A stretch of DNA of 64,000 nucleotides from Acinetobacter sp. Ac_5812 (GCF_013072695.1 NZ_LXUK01000017.1:62001-126000); one strand, 5' to 3'. Numbered from the stretch's first letter, positions 45,885-54,891 are shown. The notes: generated by a model not told the origin, from the letters alone. Program-made: numbers and translations.

Positions 45885-46661
45885 ATGATGCAGTGGCAAA
45901 CCATTTTATTAGAAAAACACAATGGCGTAGGACGGATTACGCTGAATCGCCCGCACGCCTTGAATGCGCTGAATAGTGAATTGATCAGTGAAGTGAATCA
46001 GGCCTTAGATGAATTAGAAAAAGATCGAGAGATTGGCTGCATGGTGTTGGCAGGCTCAGAAAAGGCCTTTGCTGCAGGTGCCGACATTAAGGAAATGGCC
46101 GAGCTGAACTTTCCCGATATTTATTTTGATGATTTTTTCCATCTGGCCGATCGTATTGCGCAACGCCGTAAACCCTTGATTGCTGCGGTCAGCGGCTATG
46201 CGCTTGGCGGTGGCTGTGAATTGGCCCTGATGTGTGACTTTATCTATTGTGCAGACAATGCCAAATTTGGTCTGCCTGAAGTGACTTTGGGTGTGATTCC
46301 AGGGATTGGTGGTACACAACGTTTAACCCATGCGATTGGCAAAGCCAAAGCCATGGAAATGTGCTTTACCGCACGGCAAATGGGTGCAGTTGAAGCTGAA
46401 CAAAGTGGGCTGGTGGCACGTGTGTTTAGTAAAGAACAATTACTTGAACAAACCTTGCAAGCCGCAGAAAACATTGCTGCGCACTCTTTAACGGCCAACA
46501 TGATGCTGAAAGAAAGCATTAATCGCGCCTTTGAAGTCAATCTGACCGAAGGCTTACGTTTTGAAAGACGGATGTTCCACTCAATTTTTGCCACATCGGA
46601 TCAGAAAGAAGGCATGCAGGCTTTTGTGGAAAAACGACAAGCCAAATTTAATCATCGATAA
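45885..46661 (+). CDS. Enoyl-CoA hydratase
   Basis: A 258-residue crotonase-fold enzyme that should hydrate methacrylyl-CoA to 3-hydroxyisobutyryl-CoA. AGSEKAFAAGADIKEMAEL forms the oxyanion-hole region, and the two catalytic glutamates lie in GGCELALMCDF and GLPEVTLGVIPG. It is a standard-length monofunctional member. AAGGA precedes the start; an ATG three bases on is an alternative. Confidence 0.9.
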   Translation: MMQWQTILLEKHNGVGRITLNRPHALNALNSELISEVNQALDELEKDREIGCMVLAGSEKAFAAGADIKEMAELNFPDIYFDDFFHLADRIAQRRKPLIAAVSGYALGGGCELALMCDFIYCADNAKFGLPEVTLGVIPGIGGTQRLTHAIGKAKAMEMCFTARQMGAVEAEQSGLVARVFSKEQLLEQTLQAAENIAAHSLTANMMLKESINRAFEVNLTEGLRFERRMFHSIFATSDQKEGMQAFVEKRQAKFNHR

Positions 46662-46673
46662 GAGATCAATAAA

Positions 46674-47699
46674 ATGAATATCGAACATCAGTTAATGATT
46701 GAGCAAAAAGGTGCACTGGGCCTGATTAGCTTAGATCGGGTCAAACATTTAAATGCTTTGTCACTGGAGATGATTGAAGGCATCTGTAGCCAACTGGAAC
46801 TGTGGCGTTATGATGCAGCGATTCAAGCGGTCTTGATCAAATCGAATAGCCCCAAAGCCTTCTGTGCTGGTGGGGATATCCGTTATTTATATGACAGTTA
46901 TAAAAATGATACCGCGGATTATAAAGGTTATTTTAGTGCCGAATATAAAATGCTGAACCTGTTACGTGACTATGCAAAGCCTGTAGTGGTGGTACTGGAT
47001 GGTTATGTGTTAGGTGGTGGTTTTGGGCTAGCACAAGCCTGTCATATTGTGGTGAGCAGTGAAAAATCTCGATTTGCCATGCCTGAAACTGCAATTGGCT
47101 TTTTCCCTGATGTCGGTGCCACCCATTTCCTGTCTCGACTGGATGATATTGGGGTTTATCTAGCCATTACGGGCGAGCAGATCAGTAGCAGTGACGCGCT
47201 TTATTTAGACTTGATCGACTATCACGTACCGAGTGACAAGTTGGATGCTTTGCAAGATGCGCTGATTAATGAACCGAATTTAAGCAAACAGAATATTGAG
47301 CATATTGTTGCGTGCTTTATTACCCGACCTGCTGAAAGTGAACTGAAACAGTTGGCAGATGGTATTCGCAAACATTTCGGTTTTCAGCATTTGGACGAAA
47401 TTGAGCAAAGCCTTGCGAACGAGCAGGAGGAGCAATTGCAGCCTTGGGCAGAAAAAATGCTCAGCATCTTGCAGCAACGCTCATTCATTGCCAAACAAAC
47501 CAGTTTGAAACTACAACATTTAGGCCGTGGTCTTTCCTTGCCACAATGCATGCAACTGGAGCGAGACCTACAAGATATCTGGTTTGAACACGGTGATTTC
47601 ATTGAAGGGGTACGTGCCCTGATTGTAGACAAAGACAAACAGCCGCAATGGCAACAAAGTAACCCTGAGCTGGAACAGATTCTGGAAAAACTCAGCTAA
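46674..47699 (+). CDS. 3-hydroxyisobutyryl-CoA hydrolase
   Basis: A 341-residue crotonase-superfamily thioesterase releasing 3-hydroxyisobutyrate. Key parts are SPKAFCAGGDIRYLYDSYKN, GYVLGGGFGLAQACHIVV and AMPETAIGFFPDVGATHFLSR; the long C-terminal extension and FFPDVG motif separate it from hydratases. It gives the substrate of MmsB upstream. Confidence 0.92.
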   Translation: MNIEHQLMIEQKGALGLISLDRVKHLNALSLEMIEGICSQLELWRYDAAIQAVLIKSNSPKAFCAGGDIRYLYDSYKNDTADYKGYFSAEYKMLNLLRDYAKPVVVVLDGYVLGGGFGLAQACHIVVSSEKSRFAMPETAIGFFPDVGATHFLSRLDDIGVYLAITGEQISSSDALYLDLIDYHVPSDKLDALQDALINEPNLSKQNIEHIVACFITRPAESELKQLADGIRKHFGFQHLDEIEQSLANEQEEQLQPWAEKMLSILQQRSFIAKQTSLKLQHLGRGLSLPQCMQLERDLQDIWFEHGDFIEGVRALIVDKDKQPQWQQSNPELEQILEKLS

Positions 47700-47811
47700 A
47701 TCCAATCATGCATATTGACTCATCGAAGGAGTAGTAAAACGTCAGACATGCTGATGGTCAGGATTGATGATCAGCAAAAAAACCTAAAACAAGAAGATCC
47801 AAGAAAGGAAC

Positions 47812-49176
47812 ATGATGATGCAAACAATACATGGAAACGGTTCATCTGCTAAAAAGTCCTCTCATCGCTTGGCGGGTATCTCAAGTATGGTAGGCACCAC
47901 CATTGAGTGGTATGACTTTTTTATCTACGGTGCGGCAGCAGCTTTAATTTTTAATAAATTGTTTTTCCCTAACCTTGATCCGTTGACGGGTGTGCTTGCC
48001 GCATTCGCCACCTATGCGGTGGGATTCATTGGGCGACCGTTGGGTGGTCTGGTATTTGGGCATTTTGGTGACAAGATCGGGCGAAAATCGATGTTATTGC
48101 TCACCTTGATGTTGATGGGGATTCCAACTGTACTGATTGGTTTGTTACCCACTTATGAGTCGATTGGTTATTGGGCCGCCATCTGCTTGGTGATCCTGAG
48201 ATTTATCCAAGGTATGGCCATGGGCGGCGAGTGGGGCGGTGCCGTGTTAATGGCGGTTGAACATGCGCCAGAAGGTAAAAAGGGCTTTTGGGGCAGTCTG
48301 CCTCAAGCCAGTACTGGCGGTGGCTTAATGCTTGCCTCACTTGCATTGGGATTAGTATCTTTATTGCCTGAGCAGGCTTTGTTTAGTTGGGGTTGGCGGA
48401 TTCCGTTTCTTGCCAGCATCGTGTTACTGGCAGTCGGTTGGTACATTCGAGTCAAAGTGCCAGAGTCTCCCGATTTTGAAAAAGTGAAGCAGCAGGCGGA
48501 AGAAGTTAAAGTCCCTGCTTTACAGGTTTTTAAAAATCATCCGAAGCAACTGATCACCATTATTGTGGCGCGTGCAGCTGAGAATGCATGGTTTTATATT
48601 GCCTCAACCTTTACTTTGGCCTACACCACCACACAGTTGGGGATTGCCAGACAAGAGATCCTCTTTGCTACCATTTGTGGGGCCATTGTGATTATGTTTA
48701 TGACCCCATTATGTGGACATTTGTCCGATAAAGTGGGGCAGCGCAACATGTTTATGTTCGGCCTATGTGTACTGGCACTGTATAGCTATCCGTTCTTTAG
48801 CATGCTCAATACCAAAGACCCTGTGTTGGTCTGGACTGCAATCGTGTTGGCGATCGGGGTAGTTTTCCCAATTATGTATGCACCGCAAGCACAACTGTTT
48901 GCGCGGCAGTTCCCCGCAGAAATCCGTTATAGCGGCATTTCGATTTCGGTACAGTTGGCGGGGGTATTGGGTGGTGGACTAGCGCCGTTGATTGCGACCA
49001 AGCTACTCAGTGTTGGTGGTGGCAGTCCTCATCTGATTATGATGTATATTGGCAGTATGGCGGTGATTGCGATTATCTCGACCACTTTTATGCCGCGGGA
49101 TGGACTGCTGGCTGGGATGCAAACTGAGCGCAATCAGACTATAAATGTGCCAACCAAGGTCACAGAATCGTCTTAG
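47812..49176 (+). CDS. MFS transporter, metabolite:H+ symporter type
   Basis: A 454-residue major facilitator with 12 membrane segments. GTTIEWYDFFIYGAAAALIF at the N-terminus and GRPLGGLVFGHFGDKIGRKS with the loop motif place it in the ProP/ShiA metabolite:proton symporter branch. Placement after the valine genes suggests uptake of a branched-chain or short acid; this is inference. Three ATGs in a row leave the exact start open (47812, 47815 or 47818). Confidence 0.85.
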   Translation: MMMQTIHGNGSSAKKSSHRLAGISSMVGTTIEWYDFFIYGAAAALIFNKLFFPNLDPLTGVLAAFATYAVGFIGRPLGGLVFGHFGDKIGRKSMLLLTLMLMGIPTVLIGLLPTYESIGYWAAICLVILRFIQGMAMGGEWGGAVLMAVEHAPEGKKGFWGSLPQASTGGGLMLASLALGLVSLLPEQALFSWGWRIPFLASIVLLAVGWYIRVKVPESPDFEKVKQQAEEVKVPALQVFKNHPKQLITIIVARAAENAWFYIASTFTLAYTTTQLGIARQEILFATICGAIVIMFMTPLCGHLSDKVGQRNMFMFGLCVLALYSYPFFSMLNTKDPVLVWTAIVLAIGVVFPIMYAPQAQLFARQFPAEIRYSGISISVQLAGVLGGGLAPLIATKLLSVGGGSPHLIMMYIGSMAVIAIISTTFMPRDGLLAGMQTERNQTINVPTKVTESS

Positions 49177-49194
49177 TGGAAAGAAATGAATCTG

Positions 49195-49229
49195 AAAAGG
49201 TGCTTGCTCGTCATTAGAAGCACCTTTTT
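49195..49229 (+). terminator. Terminator of the valine operon
   Basis: AAAAGGTGCTT pairs with AAGCACCTTTTT across a 12-base loop, ending in a T-tract. Confidence 0.85.
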
Positions 49230-49387
49230 CTTTGAAGGCTTTAAAAGGTTCCACGTGGAGCATAAAATTTTTAGGCATGGGGAGGATTATTTTTAAGCTT
49301 TGTTGCAAAGTGTATTTATTCAGGCTTATTTAAATTGAAATGCGCTAGTATTTTGAGTGAGTCCATAATAAAGGAAGGATGATCAGA

Positions 49388-49759
49388 ATGAAGACGGTTG
49401 CTGAATGGGTTAAACAGGCAAAATCAGAGATTGAAAATCTAAGCCCAGATCAAGTTGAACAAGAGTTGGCCTCAGGACAGGCAATTCTGGTTGATGTGCG
49501 AGATGCAGAAGAGCGTGTTGCTGGAACAATACCAAGCGCATTGCATATCTCTCGTGGCACTTTAGAATTCGCTGCTGATCCGAGTAGTCCGATGTATCGG
49601 TCTGAATTACAACCGAATAGTAGAACCATTCTACATTGTGCAGGTGGGGGACGTTCGGCCTTAGCGGTGAAGACCTTGCAGGCATTGGGCTATCGTAATG
49701 TGGCACACCTTGATGGCGGCTTTAAAGCATGGGTAGAGGCGAATAAACCCGTGATTTAA
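49388..49759 (+). CDS. Rhodanese-like domain protein
   Basis: A 123-residue single rhodanese domain. The substrate strand ILVDVRDAEERVAGTIPSA is followed by the active-site loop LHCAGGGRSA with its catalytic cysteine, and HLDGGFKAWVE. Such proteins transfer sulfane sulfur or bind oxyanions. The ATG at 49388 is preferred over 49379, which touches the Shine-Dalgarno AAGGAAGG directly. Confidence 0.88.
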   Translation: MKTVAEWVKQAKSEIENLSPDQVEQELASGQAILVDVRDAEERVAGTIPSALHISRGTLEFAADPSSPMYRSELQPNSRTILHCAGGGRSALAVKTLQALGYRNVAHLDGGFKAWVEANKPVI

Positions 49760-49784
49760 AAAATAGATTAAACTAAAGCACAAG

Positions 49785-49818
49785 AAAAAAGCCCTAATCT
49801 TTCGACTAGGGCTTTTTT
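49785..49818. terminator. Bidirectional terminator between the rhodanese gene and the tRNA genes
   Basis: AAAAAAGCCCTA and TAGGGCTTTTTT pair over a 10-base loop; A and T tracts on each side let it serve both convergent units. Confidence 0.88.
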
Positions 49819-49823
49819 GAATC

Positions 49824-49899
49824 TGGAGCGGGAAAGGAGACTCGAACTCCCGACCCCAACCTTGGCAAGGTTATGCTCTACCAACTGAGCTATTCCCGC
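49824..49899 (-). tRNA. tRNA-Gly (GCC), CCA encoded
   Basis: On the minus strand the sequence begins GCGGGAATAGCTCAGTTGG and folds as a cloverleaf: acceptor GCGGGAA/TTCCCGC, anticodon loop TTGCCAA giving GCC, T-loop TTCGAGT, discriminator T followed by CCA. The body is identical to the second copy 114 bases away. Confidence 0.96.
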
Positions 49900-49940
49900 T
49901 AATTGAGCAGTTTTTACGAAAACTTACACTAAAAAATTTG

Positions 49941-50013
49941 AGCGGGAAAGGAGACTCGAACTCCCGACCCCAACCTTGGCAAGGTTATGCTCTACCAACT
50001 GAGCTATTCCCGC
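49941..50013 (-). tRNA. tRNA-Gly (GCC), no encoded CCA
   Basis: The 73-base body matches the other copy base for base, with anticodon GCC. After the discriminator the gene reads CAA rather than CCA, so the 3' end must be added by the CCA-adding enzyme. Being first in the transcript, it needs cleavage from the downstream copy. Confidence 0.95.
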
Positions 50014-50021
50014 ATGCCGTG

Positions 50022-50050
50022 TATAATACATTATGCAAAAATAGGGTCAA
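50022..50050 (-). promoter_or_regulatory. Promoter of the tRNA-Gly pair
   Basis: On the minus strand TTGACC is followed after 17 bases by ATTATA (or 16 bases by TATTAT), a few bases before the tRNA 5' end. This is a near-consensus sigma-70 promoter. Confidence 0.75.
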
Positions 50051-50203
50051 TAATTTTATGCAAAGAAATTGATTATTTGCATAAAATTAAAGCACTTTCA
50101 TGCAAAAAAAGCAGGATAAAGCAAATTTTTGTACAAAAGTTTCCCTCAGATTGCGCTCATGTATACTAATGAGCTATCTCAATCTGACCTTACAGAGTGA
50201 CTG

Positions 50204-50512
50204 ATGAACTTAGAACAACAGTTGATTGAACATTTAAACACGCTCGCACCGACCCATCTTGAAGTGATTAATGAGTCGGCAGGGCATGGCGGATATTTCC
50301 CAGGTAAAGAGTCACACTTTAAAGTCATCGTGGTAAGTGATGAATTTCAAGGACTACGTTTAGTACAACGTCACCAAAAAATTTATGCCGTTGCAGCGGA
50401 GTTGATGAGTCCTGGTCGAATCCATGCACTTGCGATTCATGCTTATATACCTAGCGAATGGCAAGGCCAAGCACCTGCCAGCCCTGAATGTGCACACGCA
50501 CCAAAAAGCTAA
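50204..50512 (+). CDS. BolA family protein
   Basis: A 102-residue protein of the BolA/IbaG fold. SAGHGGYFPGKESHFKVIVVS contains the metal-binding loop with conserved His, and VQRHQKIYAVAAELM the second conserved His. BolA proteins pair with monothiol glutaredoxins in Fe-S handling and also regulate envelope genes. The C-terminus carries an extra tail with Cys-Ala-His. Confidence 0.9.
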   Translation: MNLEQQLIEHLNTLAPTHLEVINESAGHGGYFPGKESHFKVIVVSDEFQGLRLVQRHQKIYAVAAELMSPGRIHALAIHAYIPSEWQGQAPASPECAHAPKS

Positions 50513-50518
50513 GGATCA

Positions 50519-50914
50519 ATGATGGATATCCATTTACTCACTAAAATTGTGCATATGTCTGCAGTGAGCTTATTGATCATTGCTTTTGTATTACGTGGTT
50601 CAACACTCTTTGTTGGTGTACAAGATCAACAACCCAATCCAAAAGCACGTAAAGGCTTGGTGGGTTTGCAACATCTGGCTTTGACCTTAATTATTGTGAC
50701 GGGTGCGGTTTTACTGTTCAAGAATAACTTTGAGGTGCAGCCTTGGTTCTACGCCAAAGTGATTTTATTTTTTGTGTTGTGGTCTTCTTTGATTAAAACC
50801 TATAAAAAGGACAGTAGCATTTTATTGGAACAACGCCGTGCAGGATTACTCATCGGGACGGTGGCGATGGTGGGGATTCTCGGTTTGGTGATGATTAAGC
50901 CGGTTTTTGCCTGA
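50519..50914 (+). CDS. SirB2-like membrane protein
   Basis: A 131-residue protein with four membrane segments, resembling SirB2: IHLLTKIVHMSAVSLLIIAFVLRG at the N-terminus, then LQHLALTLIIVTGAVLL. Function in this family is not established. It follows bolA by six bases, so the two are likely co-transcribed. A start three bases later fits the AAGGA spacing better. Confidence 0.75.
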   Translation: MMDIHLLTKIVHMSAVSLLIIAFVLRGSTLFVGVQDQQPNPKARKGLVGLQHLALTLIIVTGAVLLFKNNFEVQPWFYAKVILFFVLWSSLIKTYKKDSSILLEQRRAGLLIGTVAMVGILGLVMIKPVFA

Positions 50915-50996
50915 TTGTTTGACACATTGTTTGAGTAATTGTTTTGTCACTAGGTTAAACTGCGTGCAGTTTACAAAAATATTATAGAGGGAAATC

Positions 50997-51839
50997 ATGT
51001 TAACGCGTGTGGTGTTTAACCAAAAAGGTGGTGTGGGGAAATCAAGTATTACAGTCAATCTCGCTGCGATTAGCGCGAAACAGGGATTCAGAACCTTGGT
51101 GATTGACCTTGATCCACAAGCGAATTCAAGCCAATACCTTTTAGGTGAAGATGCAACCTATTCTGCTGACAAAGCAGCATTAGAGCCAAACATTGAAAAC
51201 TTCTTTGATGATATTTTAGGGAGTACGCAGCAAAAGGGCTTGATCGGCAATGCGATTGGTTCAATCCTGAAAGCACCACGTGGCAAAGGTTTGGATAGTT
51301 ATGTACATCGGACTACTTTTGACAATCTGGATGTGATTCCTGCAAGCCCAAGCCTAGGTGCATTAGAGCATGCACTAGAAAGTAAACACAAAATTTATAA
51401 ATTACGTGATTCGATTCAGTCTCTCAGTGCACGCTATGACCGTATCTTTATTGATACACCGCCCGCGTTTAACTTCTTTACTTTATCTGCATTAATTTCA
51501 GCAGATCGCGTGCTGATTCCGTTTGATTGTGACGTGTTTTCAAAACGTGCGTTACAAACTTTGATTGAAAATGTGCTCGAAACCCAAGATGATCATAATG
51601 ATCGCTTGGAGATTGAGGGAATTGTGGTCAATCAGTTCCAATCTCAGGCAAAATTACCTCGTGAAGTGGTTCAACAGTTAAAAGATGAAGGTTTGCCTGT
51701 GCTGGATAGCATGTTGCCGCCATCGATCTTGATGAAAGAATCACATCAAAAGAATTTACCCTTGATTCATTTGGCATCTGACCACAAATTGACCGTCGCT
51801 TATGTGACCCTGTTCAATGAGATTGAATCAAAGAAATAA
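50997..51839 (+). CDS. ParA family ATPase (orphan)
   Basis: A 280-residue deviant-Walker-A ATPase: FNQKGGVGKSSITVNLA (Walker A at residues 10-17), LVIDLDPQANSSQYLL, IDTPPAFNFFTLSAL. ParA/MinD-type proteins position DNA or other cargo. No parB gene is adjacent, so it is an orphan whose cargo is unknown. GAGGGAAA precedes the start. A lipoprotein gene follows by nine bases. Confidence 0.88.
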   Translation: MLTRVVFNQKGGVGKSSITVNLAAISAKQGFRTLVIDLDPQANSSQYLLGEDATYSADKAALEPNIENFFDDILGSTQQKGLIGNAIGSILKAPRGKGLDSYVHRTTFDNLDVIPASPSLGALEHALESKHKIYKLRDSIQSLSARYDRIFIDTPPAFNFFTLSALISADRVLIPFDCDVFSKRALQTLIENVLETQDDHNDRLEIEGIVVNQFQSQAKLPREVVQQLKDEGLPVLDSMLPPSILMKESHQKNLPLIHLASDHKLTVAYVTLFNEIESKK

Positions 51840-51848
51840 GAGAATCTT

Positions 51849-52238
51849 ATGAAACGCTTATATTGGATGCCTGTTTTGGCAGCGAGCATGTTATTGGGTG
51901 CATGTGCATCAACGGTTAAGCCAGCTTATGTATCGCCGACACAATATCAAGCACTGAATTGCCAGCAGTTGCAAGCCGAGTACAACCGTATTCAGCTTTA
52001 TATCGAAAATGGTGTGCAAACGCCAAAACGTACAGGTGTGGGTGTCGGTCTTGGCCTTGGTGGTGGCTGGGGCAGAGGCGGTTGGGGCTTTGGTCCATCG
52101 ATCTCGGTCAATATGGGACAGTCGATGAATACCAAAAATACTGAACTTGCCAATGTATTAGGCCAACAAGATGCGATTGTACAGGCAGCAAAATTTAAAG
52201 GTTGCCCAATCATTGTAAAACAACGCCCAAAATCGTAA
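51849..52238 (+). CDS. Glycine-rich lipoprotein
   Basis: A 129-residue protein with a lipoprotein signal ending at LLGAC (cysteine near residue 19). Its middle is a low-complexity glycine run (GVGVGLGLGGGWGRGGWGFG). The start of the mature chain, LNCQQLQAEYNRIQLYIE, and the final FKGCPIIV contain two further cysteines that could pair. No function is recognised. It is coupled to parA by proximity. Confidence 0.8.
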   Translation: MKRLYWMPVLAASMLLGACASTVKPAYVSPTQYQALNCQQLQAEYNRIQLYIENGVQTPKRTGVGVGLGLGGGWGRGGWGFGPSISVNMGQSMNTKNTELANVLGQQDAIVQAAKFKGCPIIVKQRPKS

Positions 52239-52442
52239 ATTTTGAGAACTGATCGTCATCGCACAAGATGGCGGTCAGTAACTAAATTATAGCAAAATGT
52301 TTCAAAATATAATGATAAAAATCAAATAATTGAATTGGTAATGCCCCGCAACTTACTGATTTGTCTCGTTCAGCCACACTGCTAAAATTTGTGTTTTTGC
52401 CCTAAATTCGTTTAAGGTGGCGCCCATGTATAGTCGTTCGGT

Positions 52443-53039
52443 ATGTATATGATTGAGAGTTGGTTTTTTGTTTTGGCGATGTTGGCGGTATTGTTAATAC
52501 CAGGTCCGACCAATGCTTTGCTTGCCAGTGCAACACATCAACACGGTGTACCTAAAACGATGACTTTTATCCCAATTGAATGGTTGGGTTATCTGTATGG
52601 CATTAGTTTATGGGCGCTTTTCATTCATTTATTTGATCCGATTTGGCCTGCAATTGGCGCAATTCTACATACGCTCAGTTTGCTCTATGTGCTGTGGATG
52701 GCATTCCATCTGTGGAAAGGCTCACACCTACAAAAACTAGATCAACATCACCAACATATCCGTAAAAGACAGCTGTTTCTCTCAACCTTGAAAAATCCGA
52801 AAACAGTCTTGTTGGCCTCTGGTATTTTTCCAAGTGAAACATGGAACTCGATTGAGCAAGCCGCGCTGGTTTTTGCGATTTTTAGTCTTATTTTGATTCC
52901 AGTCAGTATTTTCTGGATGCTGTTTGGACGTGCTTTACTGGCGGGAAGTTTGGTGGGAATCAAAGCCGATCATCTATATAAAGGATCGGCCATGTTATTA
53001 CTGATTTGTATGCTGCCAATGATCTTTCGTTTGTTTTAA
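52443..53039 (+). CDS. LysE-like membrane transporter
   Basis: A 198-residue protein with five or six membrane segments and the LysE/RhtB N-terminus LLIPGPTNALLASATHQHG. It probably exports an amino acid or related small compound, but several of the usual family residues differ, so specificity is unclear. Two in-frame ATGs (52443, 52449) lie at the start and neither has a strong Shine-Dalgarno. Confidence 0.75.
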   Translation: MYMIESWFFVLAMLAVLLIPGPTNALLASATHQHGVPKTMTFIPIEWLGYLYGISLWALFIHLFDPIWPAIGAILHTLSLLYVLWMAFHLWKGSHLQKLDQHHQHIRKRQLFLSTLKNPKTVLLASGIFPSETWNSIEQAALVFAIFSLILIPVSIFWMLFGRALLAGSLVGIKADHLYKGSAMLLLICMLPMIFRLF

Positions 53040-53055
53040 ACTAAGCTTCAATTTA

Positions 53056-53691
53056 TTACGCTTTGGCGCCCTTCATTTTCTGGCGAATGAAGCCAATCAC
53101 ACCCGGTAATACACTGATAATAATGATACCGAAAATGAGATGGGTAAAATTATCTTTCACGATTGGCATATTTCCGAATAAATAGCCAAGCGTAATGAAC
53201 GATGCGATCCAGCAAAATGCACCCACGACGTTATAGGTCAAGAAGTACTTATAGTTCATACTGCCAGCACCCGCCACAAAAGGAGCGAAGGTACGCGCAA
53301 AAGGCACAAAGCGGGCAAAAATAATAGTTTTACCGCCGTGACGTTGAAAGAATGCTTGGGTTTTAAGCAAATGTTGTTTATTGATAAAACGTGAATTGGT
53401 TTCAAATACGCGTGGACCCACGTAACGGCCAATATGATAGTTTAAGGTGTCACCTAAAACGGCGGCGATAAATAATAGAATGCCAAGCACCCATGGATCC
53501 ATTGCACCTGTAGACGCTGCTAATGCACCAGCTGCAAATAACAAGCTATCTCCTGGTAAAAATGGCATCACCACCAAACCAGTTTCAACAAAAATAATTA
53601 AGAATAAAATGGCATAAATCCAAACGCCATAATTGGTAATAAATTCTAAAAGGTGTTCGTCAACGTGCAGAATAAAATCAATGAGTTCCAT
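53056..53691 (-). CDS. DedA family membrane protein
   Basis: A 211-residue inner-membrane protein. FVETGLVVMPFLPGDSLLF has the conserved acidic residue and GDS, and FARFVPFARTFAPFVAGAGSM the conserved arginines. DedA proteins are undecaprenyl-phosphate or phospholipid flippases that depend on the proton motive force. No Shine-Dalgarno is visible; the bases before the ATG read CACCTCC on this strand. Confidence 0.9.
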   Translation of the reverse strand: MELIDFILHVDEHLLEFITNYGVWIYAILFLIIFVETGLVVMPFLPGDSLLFAAGALAASTGAMDPWVLGILLFIAAVLGDTLNYHIGRYVGPRVFETNSRFINKQHLLKTQAFFQRHGGKTIIFARFVPFARTFAPFVAGAGSMNYKYFLTYNVVGAFCWIASFITLGYLFGNMPIVKDNFTHLIFGIIIISVLPGVIGFIRQKMKGAKA

Positions 53692-53928
53692 GGAGGTGTT
53701 AACACTATGAATGTGGACTAAATCCTAGCAGCGCCTCTGTAGAAAGTCAGTATAAAAAGCAAATTAATTGGTAACTTTTCAGAACAGATGAGGAGAGGGC
53801 TTGAGGCAGAAAAATATTCTTATTGTTGCAAATAAGGAACGATATGTTAACTAAATTGGTGTTTATTGCAAAATTAAAGCTACATAAACTGCTAGCATGT
53901 TAAAAAACAAACAGTGTGGAAATTGATT

Positions 53929-54345
53929 ATGTTTAATCCGAATGTTGTTGTAAAAAATATCGTAACACAGTCTGGCGTGGCCAATGTTGTGACTTTGATT
54001 GCGCGTTTGTTATTGGCTTATATTTTTCTTGTTGCAGGTTGGGGCAAGATCGTAGGCTATGCGGGTACAGTGAGTTATATGGAATCCATGGGTGTTCCAG
54101 GTGCGTTATTACCTTTGGTGATCTTGGTTGAGTTTGGTGGTGGCTTGGCTCTACTATTTGGTTTCCAAACACGTTTTGCATCTTTGGGTTTAGGTCTTTT
54201 TAGTATTATTACAGCCTTTATCTTCCATGCTGGTGCAGAAGATGCGATTAACTTTATGAAGAACTTTGCGATGGCAGGTGGCTTCTTTATGTTGATGCTC
54301 TATGGTGCAGGTCGTATTAGCCTCGATCATCTGATTGAAAAATAA
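53929..54345 (+). CDS. DoxX family membrane protein
   Basis: A 138-residue protein with four membrane helices. LLLAYIFLVAGWGKIVGYAGTV, the family's first helix with GWGK, and PLVILVEFGGGLALLFGFQTR are typical of DoxX/YphA. Function unknown; members take part in redox homeostasis complexes in some bacteria. The ATG at 53929 starts MFNPNVVV; an earlier GTG-like start would add five residues. Confidence 0.85.
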   Translation: MFNPNVVVKNIVTQSGVANVVTLIARLLLAYIFLVAGWGKIVGYAGTVSYMESMGVPGALLPLVILVEFGGGLALLFGFQTRFASLGLGLFSIITAFIFHAGAEDAINFMKNFAMAGGFFMLMLYGAGRISLDHLIEK

Positions 54346-54363
54346 TAAGCTCATCAGAGCTTG

Positions 54364-54383
54364 CCCCGCGCTCAGTCGCGGGG
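54364..54383. terminator. GC-rich hairpin after the DoxX gene
   Basis: CCCCGCG and CGCGGGG pair perfectly around CTCAGT just after the stop. No T-tract follows, so it may protect the mRNA end or work as a weak terminator. Confidence 0.5.
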
Positions 54384-54483
54384 TTAAATTCGTATGTCTC
54401 ACTCGCTTACTTACAAACTGAAGCCGACAGCCGTGCTTATTTCTGTTTAGATCATAAATGGTTAAAACAAATAGGACATGAAA

Positions 54484-54855
54484 ATGAAAAAAATGTTGAT
54501 CAGTTGTGGGTTGGTGGTCGTTACAGGTTTATCAAGCCTAGCATGGGCAGGTAAGGATGATCATGTATTGGTACAGGAAGCGGCAAAGAATGTGGTGACC
54601 GTAAGCCAAGTCGCGAAATTGGCCGATGAAACCGGTGTCACTCTGACTGGCCAGATTAGCAAACATCTGCAAAGCGACCATTATGAGTTTAAAGATTCGA
54701 GCGGTACGATCAGCGTTGAAATTGATGATGATCTTTGGCATCAAGCAGGGTTAAAAGTGGGTGATCATGTACGTTTAGTGGGTGAAGTGGATACCCATCG
54801 CTATAAACCAACCGATATCGAAGTGATTAAAATCGAAAAATATTCGCATCGATAA
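54484..54855 (+). CDS. Periplasmic OB-fold protein, YgiW/BOF family
   Basis: A 123-residue protein with a signal peptide ending at AWA-GKDD. VTLTGQISKHLQSDHYEFKD, GTISVEIDDDLW and VRLVGEVDTHRYKPTDIEV match the bacterial OB-fold (BOF) family, which includes YgiW, linked to stress tolerance. The ATG at 54484 fits AGGA at 54473 better than one at 54478. Confidence 0.88.
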   Translation: MKKMLISCGLVVVTGLSSLAWAGKDDHVLVQEAAKNVVTVSQVAKLADETGVTLTGQISKHLQSDHYEFKDSSGTISVEIDDDLWHQAGLKVGDHVRLVGEVDTHRYKPTDIEVIKIEKYSHR

Positions 54856-54861
54856 AAGTAT

Positions 54862-54891
54862 AAAAAAAGGAAGCTCAAGCTTCCTTTTTTT
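54862..54891. terminator. Bidirectional terminator between the BOF gene and the DUF445 gene
   Basis: GGAAGC and GCTTCC pair around TCAA, flanked by seven A on the left and seven T on the right, for the two convergent genes. Confidence 0.88.

Noticed and set aside
49250..49259. Palindrome TCCACGTGGA after the valine operon terminator
   Set aside because: A 10-bp palindrome between two transcription units without a known matching regulator; single copy.
49987..50169. 60-codon plus-strand ORF through the tRNA-Gly promoter
   Set aside because: It starts inside a tRNA gene and covers its promoter; the peptide is Lys/Ile/Cys-rich and has no start signal.
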